A DNA stretch of 56,825 nt, from NCBI GenBank assembly GCA_037442205.1, contig JBBIQS010000054.1, forward strand, positions 1-56,825. The letters run 5' to 3'. A program made the translations under genes and the position numbers. The notes under the pieces were generated by a model, which searched no databases, was not told the origin of the DNA, and was given only the letters and a program-made list of their open reading frames with translations. Position 1 is the first letter of the stretch; the number at the start of each line of letters is the position of its first letter. Shown here piece by piece: positions 42,290 through 49,948 of the stretch. The stretch comes from JBBIQS01 sp037442205. Its GTDB lineage: Bacteria > Myxococcota > Myxococcia > Myxococcales > UBA5297.

Positions 42290-44470
42290 TCACGCCCGCT
42301 CCTTCCCTTCGCCGTAATACCTTCCGTACGAGTAGTAGTACCCGAGGAAGTACTGCCTCATGTCGATGTCCACGTCGTTGAGGATGGCGCCCATCAGCCG
42401 GGCGTTGGCGTCGCGCAGCGACTTGACCGCCCGGTCGGCGACGTCCTTGTCGGTGCGGAACATCTTCACCACCAGCAGCGTGCCGTCGACGTGGTTGGCC
42501 AGCACCAGCGGGTCGGTCACCGCGCCCACCGGCGGCGAGTCGAAGATCACCCGGTCGTACCGCTCGCACAGCTTGGCGCTCAGCTCCTTGAAGCGGTCGG
42601 TGTGCAGCAGCTCCGCCGGGTTGGGCGGCACCGGCCCCGAGGGCAGCACGAACAGCCCCGGCACCTCGGTGGTCTTGACGCAGTCCTCGAGGCTCCCCTC
42701 GCCGACGATCAGGTTGGAGATCCCCTTCTCGTTGGAGACCCCGAAGCTGCGGTGCAGCCGCGGCCGCCGCATGTCGGTGTCCACCAGCAGCACCCGGTTG
42801 CCGCCGTGGGCCAGGGTGATCCCCATGTTGATCAGGGTGGTGGTCTTCCCCTCCTGAGGCCCGGCGCTGGTCACCAGCATGGTCCGCGGCGGCTTGTCCG
42901 GGCTCAGGAACAACAGGTTGGTGCGGATGGTCCGGCAGCACTCGGCCACCGAGCTCTTGGGCTGCTTCTCGATGTACAGGTCGCGCAGCATCGGATGCGC
43001 CGGATCGCCGCCGGGGATCGACGGGATCAGCCCGAGGAAGTTGATCCCCAGCGCCTCGACGTCCGGGTGCCCCTTGATCGACCGATCCTGGTACTCGATC
43101 AGGTAGGCCAGGGCGATGCCGGCGATCAGCCCCAGCACCGCCGCCAGGCTCAGGTTGGTGCGCACGTTGGGCTTGATCGGCGCCAGGGACGGCTTGGCGG
43201 CGTCGAGGATGCGGACGTTGTTCACCTTCAGCAGCGCCGACAGGTCCAGCTCCTTCATCCGCTTGAGCACCAGGTCGTGCAGCCGGGAGGTGTTCTCCTC
43301 GTCTCGCGCCAGCCGCTTGTAGTCGATCTCCTTCTTGTTGTTCTCGAACGACTCCCGCTTCACGTCCTCGAGCATCGCCTGCAGGTTCTTGTCGGTCTGC
43401 ACCAGCTCGTCGTACTCGCCCAGGCTGGCGCCGAGGATGGCGTCGATCTCGTTGGTCAGGCTCTGCTTGGCGTTGCGCAGCTTCTCCGCCGCCGCCCGCA
43501 TCTTGGGGTGCTCGGGGCCGTAGCGCTCCGCCAGGTCGGCCACCTCATTCGAGGCCGAGGCGTAGTTCAGCTTGAGCTGGTTGATGAAGCCGTTGGTGGC
43601 CACCACTCCCAGCTGCATGATCCGCTGGATGTCGCCCGAGTCCCGCGCCGCCTTGATCGCCTTCACCTTGGCGTCCAGCTCCGCCCGCCGGGTGCGCACC
43701 TTGGTCAGCGTGTCGTTGATCGCCAACAGTTTCTGGCTGGAGATGGTCTGCTTGTTTTCCAGCGTGGCGTAGATCAGGTCGTTCTCTTTGCGGAAGTTGA
43801 ACAGCGCCAGCTCGCTGGTGGCCAGCTTGGTCTTCAGGTCCGACAGCTGGTCCTGCAGCCACTCGGCGGCGTCCTTGGTCCCCTCGACCCGCCGCTCGAG
43901 GTTGGCCTGCATGTAGGCGTTGGCCACCGCGTTGGCCAGAATCGCCGCCCGCTCCGGGTCGGTGTCCTCGATGCGCACGTTGACGATGCGCGAGTCCTTC
44001 ACCGGCTCGACCAGGATCCGCCCCTGGACCATCGCCGCCGCATCCACCTTCTCCAGCGCCTTGGCCTGAAGCTCCGGCGGCAGCTTGTCCAACCCCAGGA
44101 ACGCCAGGTCCCGGTTCAGCCCCAGCTGCTCCACCACCTTCTGCGCGATGGCCCGGCTGCGGATCACCTTGTACTGGGTCTCGTAGAACTCCTTCGAGTA
44201 CCAGTACTGCCCGGTCCCCAGGTCCACCGCGTCGCGCACTCCCTCGCCCAGCACCTGCGGGGTCGTCGACTCGATGATCATCGAGGCCGAGGCGCTGTAG
44301 ATCTTCTTCTGGCGCAGCGTCACCACCGACACCACGCTCACCGCTCCCAAGAACACCAGCAGGATCACCCACTTGCGCTTGAGCAGGATCTCCCAGTACC
44401 GCCGCAGGTCGATCGGCTCTTCTGCCGCCACCGGCACGGTCGGGGGAATTTGGCTTCCGCTGGGTTCCAT
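42290..44470 (-). CDS. Wzc-type chain-length regulator/tyrosine autokinase (BY-kinase)
   Basis: A 726-aa inner-membrane protein controlling polysaccharide polymerisation and export. The Wzz domain has TM1 at about 33-53 and TM2 at about 443-463, with a periplasmic, coiled-coil-rich loop between. The cytoplasmic kinase has Walker A SAGPQEGKTTT (about 535), Walker A' VLLVDTDMRRP and Walker B RVIFDSPPV. The tail is a tyrosine cluster (YFLGYYYSYGRYYGE), the autophosphorylation site of BY-kinases. Both halves are in one chain, as in Wzc and myxobacterial Btk proteins. It is flanked by 3' stem-loop repeats. No Wza-type outer-membrane channel gene is in the window. Confidence 0.94.
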   Translation of the reverse strand: MEPSGSQIPPTVPVAAEEPIDLRRYWEILLKRKWVILLVFLGAVSVVSVVTLRQKKIYSASASMIIESTTPQVLGEGVRDAVDLGTGQYWYSKEFYETQYKVIRSRAIAQKVVEQLGLNRDLAFLGLDKLPPELQAKALEKVDAAAMVQGRILVEPVKDSRIVNVRIEDTDPERAAILANAVANAYMQANLERRVEGTKDAAEWLQDQLSDLKTKLATSELALFNFRKENDLIYATLENKQTISSQKLLAINDTLTKVRTRRAELDAKVKAIKAARDSGDIQRIMQLGVVATNGFINQLKLNYASASNEVADLAERYGPEHPKMRAAAEKLRNAKQSLTNEIDAILGASLGEYDELVQTDKNLQAMLEDVKRESFENNKKEIDYKRLARDEENTSRLHDLVLKRMKELDLSALLKVNNVRILDAAKPSLAPIKPNVRTNLSLAAVLGLIAGIALAYLIEYQDRSIKGHPDVEALGINFLGLIPSIPGGDPAHPMLRDLYIEKQPKSSVAECCRTIRTNLLFLSPDKPPRTMLVTSAGPQEGKTTTLINMGITLAHGGNRVLLVDTDMRRPRLHRSFGVSNEKGISNLIVGEGSLEDCVKTTEVPGLFVLPSGPVPPNPAELLHTDRFKELSAKLCERYDRVIFDSPPVGAVTDPLVLANHVDGTLLVVKMFRTDKDVADRAVKSLRDANARLMGAILNDVDIDMRQYFLGYYYSYGRYYGEGKERA

Positions 44471-44588
44471 CGGGTCCTATCTGCGTTTCACTGTTGCCGC
44501 TGGGCTGCGACCTTCGACAGCGCTGCGACCGTCTTCACTCCGCGCTACTGCCGCCTTCCTCTGCTCATCTCTTCTCCGCCGCCGCGAC

Positions 44589-44664
44589 GGTGCCTTCTGC
44601 ATCGCGCTGGCCCCTCCCTGACGGTCAGGGCTCGTTGGCGGTGCCGGCTGGCGCCGGGATTCCA
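44589..44664 (-). repeat. Stem-loop repeat R2, between the lipoprotein and kinase genes
   Basis: The second full copy of the 76-bp element. The small hairpin is CCCTGA-CCG-TCAGGG, so the T-to-A change relative to R1 lengthens the stem. It lies next to partial copy R3 and about 120 bp upstream of the kinase ATG. Confidence 0.65.
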
Positions 44665-44665
44665 T

Positions 44666-44701
44666 CTGCATCGCGCCGGCCCCTCCCTTCGGTCAGGGTT
44701 C
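44666..44701 (-). repeat. Stem-loop repeat R3 (partial), at the lipoprotein stop codon
   Basis: It matches the first half of R1 with one missing base in the loop. On the minus strand the lipoprotein's TGA runs directly into it (TGAACCCTGACCGAAGGG), so the 3' hairpin CCCT-GACCGA-AGGG begins right after the stop. Confidence 0.6.
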
Positions 44702-46658
44702 AGGGCACGGTCAGCAATCCCTGGTTGGTGGCCACCGCCACCTTTCGCCCCGCCACCGCCACCCCTCGCGCACTCGCTCCTCCCAGACCGCCCAACACCA
44801 ACTCCTTCACACCTCTCGGATTCCCGACATCGTTAATTGGTGCACGGGATACCCTTAACAGCTTCCCGCCGGCCACCGCCCAGACATCGGCCTGGTACCG
44901 GCCGGCGGCCTCCACCGCCAGCACCGCCACGCTCCCCTGTTGTGCCAAGAGCGCCTGCGCCCCATTCAGCTGGACCGCGCCGGAGGCAGGGTCTAGCGAA
45001 TTCTTGAACAAAAGCAAAGAACTGGCCCCCGTCCCGCCATTCGACGGCCCGGTCGCTACCCACAGGTCCCACTCGCCGGCCGGGCCCGCCGCCAGCGCGG
45101 TGATCGCCGGGTTGGCGACAGTGGTCGCCGTCTGACCCTTGCCGGTTCCCCAGGCGGTCTGGTCCTCGCCGGTCTGGAAGTAGAGGTTCGCACCCTCGGC
45201 GTACCAGACGATTCCTTCGCCGGTGGTCGACTTGGGGTTCGGTCCCACCGTCACCGCGGTGGCATTCAGGCCGCCGGTCGGCAGGAACTGGGCGAGGCTG
45301 GCACCTCCCGCCGAGTAGACGAGCACGCCGGAGTCGGTGGCCGCGAAGATCCGCCCCGCCGACCCGGCGGCCAGCGCCCGGGTCGCCGTCGGCCCGGGCA
45401 GCGACACCGAGCTCTCCTGGCTGCCGACCTTGAGGTTGTAGCGCGACAGGCTTCCGTGGTCGGCGAAGCCCACCATCCCGGTGTCAGGGTCGCGCCCGTG
45501 TGACAGCGCTACCGCCGAGGCCGTGGTCCCGCCGGCGCTGAACTGCAGCCGCTGGCCGCCCTGGTACAAGTAGAACTGCCCGGCGCTGCCGCCCGCCAAC
45601 ACCGACCCGTCATCCCGCACCGCCACCGCGGTCAGCGACGGCCCGGAGGTCTCGGCAGCGAACGGCTTGATCGCCATCTGGAGCGGAGCGCTGTCGGTGC
45701 TGGCCTGCGGGCTGGCGGTCGAGGCGGTGGCCGTGAGCGACAAGGTCCCCGGCTCGAGCGGATAGACCGTCACCCGGCAGGGATCGGCCGCCGACGGGGT
45801 GATCTCCACCGCCACGCCGGCGGCCTTGATCTCGCAAGTGAGCGGATCGCCGTTGGGGTCGCTGGCGGTGGCGGTGACGTGAATGGCGTCGCCGGGGAGG
45901 ATGGCCACGTCGCTGGCCGGGGCGGCGCTGTCCGGCGCCAGGTGCCAGTCCAGGCTGACCACCGGCGGCTCGTCGAGGTTGTTCTTGACCAGGATCGACA
46001 GCACCTGGGTCACCGGCTGCCCTCCGGCGACGGCAACGCTGACATGCACGGTCAGGGTCGCGGCCCTGGCGACCCGCGGCACGCTCACCTTCAGCTGGTC
46101 ACGGTTCGGGGTGAGCACCGGCTCGCCGGTCAAAGGATCGGCGGGATCGCGCTTGAGGGCGGCGGTCCAGCTGAAGCCGAGCGCGTCGGCCTCGGTGAGG
46201 ATGGCCTGGATGGTCAGCTCGGTGGCCTCGTCGGCCTCCGGGTTTGGGGAATAGACGCAGCCGTCGGTGCAGCTCAGCGCGAGTTTCGCCTTCGTCTGGG
46301 GGCGCAGCATCACGTTGACGAAGTCCGGGTCGGAGGTCAGCCCCTGGTCGTCGGTGGCGGTGACGCTGAGCACGTACAGGCCGGTCACCCCGCCGGGCTG
46401 CAACTCGACGATGTCGCCTTTGCTGGTCTTGGGGGCAAGGACCGGGTTGGCGCCCTGCGGCCCCTCGACCAGCTTCCAGGTGAAGGACTCGACGGTGCCG
46501 TCGGCGTCGATGGCGGTGGCGTGGAGCAGGATCTTGTCCTGGATCGCCATGTCCAGGTCGACGTTGCCGACCACCACCGGGGCGGTCTTCACCGTCCGCT
46601 CCACCGCGCAGCCGTGAAGCGCGAGCAGGCTGGCGGCGAGGATTGGAAAGAGGCGCAT
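44700..46658 (-). CDS. Large lipoprotein with Ig/PKD-like and beta-propeller-like regions
   Basis: A 652-aa predicted lipoprotein: a signal of 16 residues ends in the lipobox LHG with C17. Residues about 25-120 form an Ig/PKD-like domain (TVESFTWKLVEGP, VTATDDQGLTSDP). A second beta domain at about 120-340 contains SCTDGCVYSPNP and TATASDPNGDPLTCEI. The C-terminal half (about 345-652) has repeated short strands with AVAVRDDGSVLAGG, RIFAATDSGVLVY and KVAVATNQGLLTVP, as in a beta-propeller. Ligand unknown. Its place next to the BY-kinase suggests a surface or export-linked role, but that is inference. It ends at the R3 hairpin. Confidence 0.82.
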   Translation of the reverse strand: MRLFPILAASLLALHGCAVERTVKTAPVVVGNVDLDMAIQDKILLHATAIDADGTVESFTWKLVEGPQGANPVLAPKTSKGDIVELQPGGVTGLYVLSVTATDDQGLTSDPDFVNVMLRPQTKAKLALSCTDGCVYSPNPEADEATELTIQAILTEADALGFSWTAALKRDPADPLTGEPVLTPNRDQLKVSVPRVARAATLTVHVSVAVAGGQPVTQVLSILVKNNLDEPPVVSLDWHLAPDSAAPASDVAILPGDAIHVTATASDPNGDPLTCEIKAAGVAVEITPSAADPCRVTVYPLEPGTLSLTATASTASPQASTDSAPLQMAIKPFAAETSGPSLTAVAVRDDGSVLAGGSAGQFYLYQGGQRLQFSAGGTTASAVALSHGRDPDTGMVGFADHGSLSRYNLKVGSQESSVSLPGPTATRALAAGSAGRIFAATDSGVLVYSAGGASLAQFLPTGGLNATAVTVGPNPKSTTGEGIVWYAEGANLYFQTGEDQTAWGTGKGQTATTVANPAITALAAGPAGEWDLWVATGPSNGGTGASSLLLFKNSLDPASGAVQLNGAQALLAQQGSVAVLAVEAAGRYQADVWAVAGGKLLRVSRAPINDVGNPRGVKELVLGGLGGASARGVAVAGRKVAVATNQGLLTVP

Positions 46659-46823
46659 GCGTGCTCCGACGCTCGGTTTTTGGCTACCGAAGGGGAGCGA
46701 AAGAATATCCGGTTTCGGGAACTTGGGCGATCTGGAACAGCTGTCCGCGGCCGTGGCTCTGCCGGCCGGGCGGAGCGCGAATCGTTGGGCGGCAGGGCGG
46801 GGAGGGCCTCGGCGAATCGCCGC

Positions 46824-47867
46824 TCAGGCTTCGGCGAGGTCGTCCCGGTAGAGCCGCATCACCGCGATCAGGAAGGTGACCGCCATCGGCCCCAGCAGCA
46901 GTCCGAAGGCTCCGAAGGCGGCCACGCCTCCAGCCAGCGCGAAGAAGACGATGCCGCCGTGCAGCTCCATCCCACCCTTGAGCAGGTAGGGCCTCGCCAG
47001 GTTGTCGACCACACCGACCACCGCCAGTCCCCAAATAATGAGGAAGATCCCGCTGATCAGGTGCCCGGACAGCAGCTGGACGACCCCCACTGCCTCGACC
47101 ACGATCGCACCGCCGACCATGGGGACCAGCGCCAGGACGAAGGTGACGATCGCCAGGAACAGCGGGACCGGCGCCCGGCTGATGAGGTAGCCGACCGTGC
47201 CCGCCGCCGTCTGGATCACGGCCGTCGCCAGCGACGCCCAGAGGACCGAGGCGGCGGTGCGGCGGAACTCCTCCAGCAGGTGGGACAGCTGGCCCGGCTT
47301 CATGGGCACGTTCTCGTCGGCCCAGGCGATCAGGCGATTGCCGTCGGCGAGCAGGCAGTAGAGCCCGACCAGCATCAGCGCCGTGCGCAGCAGCATCCCG
47401 GTGGTCGCTACCACGATGCCCCCGACCGCGGCCGCCGCCTGGCCGCCCGCGCGGCCGAGCTGTTCGACCTGGGCCTGCAAGGTCGGCAGGGACTTGACCG
47501 CCTGTTCAGCCAGCTGGGCCAAAGGCTCAGGCAGCTTGTGCACCAGGCCGGAGACGCCCTGGCCCTCGAGGACGCCGCGCACCCATTGGATTCCCTGGAG
47601 CACCTCCGCCACCACCAGCGTTCCCAGGCCCGCCAGCGGGAGGAGGATGGCGAAGAGCACCATGAAGGTCAGCAGCAAGGCGGCCCAGGTGCGATGGCCC
47701 TTCATCTTCAGAGTCAGCCAGCCCATCGGGCGGCGCAGCGCCCCGGCCAGCACCGCCGCCATGAACAGCGAGGTCCAGAAGGGGGCGATCACCCATGCCG
47801 TCAGGCCGATGGCGACGAGCGCCAGCGCGACGAGCACAAGGTGAGAGGTCCGGGCAGGGGCCACCAT
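46824..47867 (-). CDS. AI-2E-family (PerM/YdiK-type) membrane transporter
   Basis: A 347-aa polytopic membrane protein with about eight hydrophobic segments. It starts with paired TM helices (about 10-45), has a helical soluble loop at about 95-150, then ALVPMVGGAIVVEAVGVVQLLSGH and DNLARPYLLKGGMELHGGIVFFALAGGVAAFGAFGLLLGPM, the most conserved part of the family. Members export small molecules or ions; the autoinducer-2 name comes from one E. coli protein and should not be read as function. It is divergent from the TRAP operon and separated from the lipoprotein gene by 165 bp. Confidence 0.9.
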   Translation of the reverse strand: MVAPARTSHLVLVALALVAIGLTAWVIAPFWTSLFMAAVLAGALRRPMGWLTLKMKGHRTWAALLLTFMVLFAILLPLAGLGTLVVAEVLQGIQWVRGVLEGQGVSGLVHKLPEPLAQLAEQAVKSLPTLQAQVEQLGRAGGQAAAAVGGIVVATTGMLLRTALMLVGLYCLLADGNRLIAWADENVPMKPGQLSHLLEEFRRTAASVLWASLATAVIQTAAGTVGYLISRAPVPLFLAIVTFVLALVPMVGGAIVVEAVGVVQLLSGHLISGIFLIIWGLAVVGVVDNLARPYLLKGGMELHGGIVFFALAGGVAAFGAFGLLLGPMAVTFLIAVMRLYRDDLAEA

Positions 47868-47961
47868 GGCTGTTGGGAAGCTAGGCGTTGGGAGCGCCGG
47901 CGACCGGGAACAGGCAATCGGCCGGCCGGCGGAGCGTCGGGGATGCGGCGGGAGGTTTCCA

Positions 47962-47989
47962 TTGACGCCCGCCGGGGGCGACTCCTAAG
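47962..47989 (+). promoter_or_regulatory. Possible promoter of the TRAP operon
   Basis: TTGACG (47962-47967) is followed after 16 bp by CCTAAG (47984-47989). The -35 is good, the -10 weak. It lies 40 bp before ATG 48029. Confidence 0.3.
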
Positions 47990-48028
47990 CTCGCTGCCTT
48001 TCCGGCCGGTATTCCCGCACTTTCCCAA

Positions 48029-48937
48029 ATGTTTCCAACCTCCAAGCCTCTCCTTCTCGCCGCGCTGCTGCTGGCCGGCGCGGGCTGCAAGACCATCGTG
48101 GTCAACGTCGCCGCCGACTCCCTGGGCGGGGACAGCAGCGCCTTCGCCACCGACGACGATCCCGAGCTGGTGGGCGCGGCGATCCCGTTCGGCCTCAAGA
48201 CCATCGAGTCGCTGCTCGACAGCTCGCCCGAGAACGAGAAGCTGCTGTTGGCCGCTGCCAGCGGTTACACCCAGTACGCCTACGCCTTCGTCCAGCAGAA
48301 GGCCGACTTCGTCGAGGAGAAGGACCCCGCCGCCTCGCGCGAGCTGCGCGCCCGGGCCCGCAAGCTGTTCCGCCGCGCCCGCGACTACGGCCTGCGCGGA
48401 CTGGAGGTCCGCCACCCCGGCTTCGGCGATGGCCTTACTAGGGACCGCCCGGCGCTGATGGCCAAGATGGAGAAGGAGGACGTCCCCTTCCTCTATTGGA
48501 CCGGCGCCTCCTGGGGCGCGCTGATCTCGCTGACCAAGACCGACGCCGAGCTGCTCGGTCATCTGCCGCAGATGGAGGCGCTGATGCAGCGGGCGCTGGC
48601 CCTCGATCCGGACTGGGGCGACGGCTCGCTGCACGAGTTCTTCGTCACCTACGACGGCGGCCGGTCGGAGGCGGTGGGCGGCAGCCTCAAGCGCGCCAAG
48701 GAGCACTACGACCGGGTGCTGGCGCTCTCTTCCGGCAAGAAAATCGGGGTGATGGTGACCTGGGCCGAGGTGGTGGCGGTGCAGGCCCAGGACCGCAAGA
48801 CCTTCGACGAGATGCTGAGGAAGGTCATGGACTTCGACGCGAATGAAGCCCCCCGTTTCCGGCTCGTCAACACCATTGCCCAGCAGCGGGCGCGTTGGCT
48901 CTCTACGCGCGCCGGCGATCTGTTCTTGGAGGACTGA
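48029..48937 (+). CDS. TatT-like T component of a TRAP transporter (lipoprotein)
   Basis: A 302-aa lipoprotein. The signal peptide ends with lipobox AGAGC, with C20 as the lipidated residue. The mature part is all-helical with degenerate TPR-like repeats (ARKLFRRARDYGLRGLEVRHP, MQRALALDPDWGDGSLHEFFVTYDG, KRAKEHYDRVLALSSGKK). This arrangement, and its place immediately before a DctP-type gene, matches the TatT family first described in Treponema pallidum, where a trimeric T protein complexes with the binding protein. It probably presents or channels ligand in the periplasm. It ends 3 bp before the binding-protein gene. Confidence 0.85.
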   Translation: MFPTSKPLLLAALLLAGAGCKTIVVNVAADSLGGDSSAFATDDDPELVGAAIPFGLKTIESLLDSSPENEKLLLAAASGYTQYAYAFVQQKADFVEEKDPAASRELRARARKLFRRARDYGLRGLEVRHPGFGDGLTRDRPALMAKMEKEDVPFLYWTGASWGALISLTKTDAELLGHLPQMEALMQRALALDPDWGDGSLHEFFVTYDGGRSEAVGGSLKRAKEHYDRVLALSSGKKIGVMVTWAEVVAVQAQDRKTFDEMLRKVMDFDANEAPRFRLVNTIAQQRARWLSTRAGDLFLED

Positions 48938-48940
48938 CCA

Positions 48941-49948
48941 ATGTCTCGCTCCCTCATCTCGGCTCTGGCGCTGTCCCTGACGCTCTTCTCGCAGTCGGCC
49001 AGCGCCCAGACGGTGACCATCAAGCTGGGGACCCTGGCCCCCGACGGCTCCAACTGGCACAACCTGCTCAAGGAGATGGGCGAGAAGTGGGCCGCCGCCT
49101 CCGAGGGCAAGGTCAAGCTCAAGATCTACCCGGGCGGGGTCGCCGGCAACGAAGGCGACATGATCCGCAAGCTGCGGGTTGGTCAGCTGCAGGCGGCGGC
49201 GATCTCGGTGGTCGGGCTGCACGACATCGAGACCAGCGCCCAGGGCCTGGCCTGCCCGGGCCTGATGTCCGACGACGCCGAGTTCCAGTACGTCTTCGAG
49301 AAGATGATCCCCGTCCTCAGCAAGCGCTTCGAGGCCAAGGGGTTCATTCCGCTGATGTGGAGCGACACTGGCTCGCTGCTGGTCTTCGAAAAGAAGCCGC
49401 TGCCGCCCTCGCAGATGAAGGGGTTGAAGATGTTCGCCTGGGCCGGAGACCCGGCCTCGGTCAAGGCCTGGGAGCTGGCGGGCTTCACCCCGGTGGTCAT
49501 CTCCTCGACCGACATCCTGCCGTCGCTCTCCACCGGGATGATCGAAGGCTTCGCCAACACCCCGGTGCTGGCCTTCACCGCCCGCTGGTACGAGCAGGCG
49601 CCGAACCTCATCTCCGCGCCCTGGGGGCACCTGCCCGGGGCGATGATCATCACCAAGGATGCCTGGGACAAGATCCCCGCCGACCTGCGCCCGAAGATCG
49701 CCCAGATCGCCGCCGAAATCGGCGTGAAGATCAACACCGAGGTGGCCAAGCTGCAGTCCGATGCGCTCACCCAGATGAAGAAGAACGGCCTCAAGGTCGT
49801 TGAGCTCAGCGACGCCGAGAAGAAGCTGTGGCAGGAGAAGGCCGAGCAGACCTGGCCGGCGGTCCGCGGCGGCGTGCTCACGCCCCAGGACTTCGACGAG
49901 ATCAAGAAGGTCCGCGACGAGTACCGGGCCAGCAAGGGAACGAAGTGA
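48941..49948 (+). CDS. DctP-family TRAP transporter substrate-binding protein
   Basis: A 335-aa secreted binding protein. The signal peptide is about 22 residues (ends SASA before QTVTIKL). Family features include IKLGTLAPDGSNWHNLLKEMGEKW, GEGK-type YPGGVAGNEGDMIRKLRVGQLQAA (about 67-90, with the substrate-contacting Arg region), and GMIEGFANTPVLAF. It is the partner of the TatT protein upstream (TatP-like). TatT-associated binding proteins are thought to prefer hydrophobic or amphipathic ligands, but the ligand here is unknown. Its stop overlaps the permease start (GTGA). Confidence 0.9.
   Translation: MSRSLISALALSLTLFSQSASAQTVTIKLGTLAPDGSNWHNLLKEMGEKWAAASEGKVKLKIYPGGVAGNEGDMIRKLRVGQLQAAAISVVGLHDIETSAQGLACPGLMSDDAEFQYVFEKMIPVLSKRFEAKGFIPLMWSDTGSLLVFEKKPLPPSQMKGLKMFAWAGDPASVKAWELAGFTPVVISSTDILPSLSTGMIEGFANTPVLAFTARWYEQAPNLISAPWGHLPGAMIITKDAWDKIPADLRPKIAQIAAEIGVKINTEVAKLQSDALTQMKKNGLKVVELSDAEKKLWQEKAEQTWPAVRGGVLTPQDFDEIKKVRDEYRASKGTK

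Noticed and set aside
41978..44836. 952-codon open frame on the plus strand opposite the BY-kinase and dehydrogenase genes
   Set aside because: Its translation is His/Val/Leu/Gln-rich without domains, while the minus strand carries two well-defined genes.
45879..48458. 859-codon plus-strand frame across the lipoprotein and AI-2E genes
   Set aside because: Antisense shadow of two recognisable genes, running on into an out-of-frame, Arg/Ser/Pro-rich part of the TatT gene.
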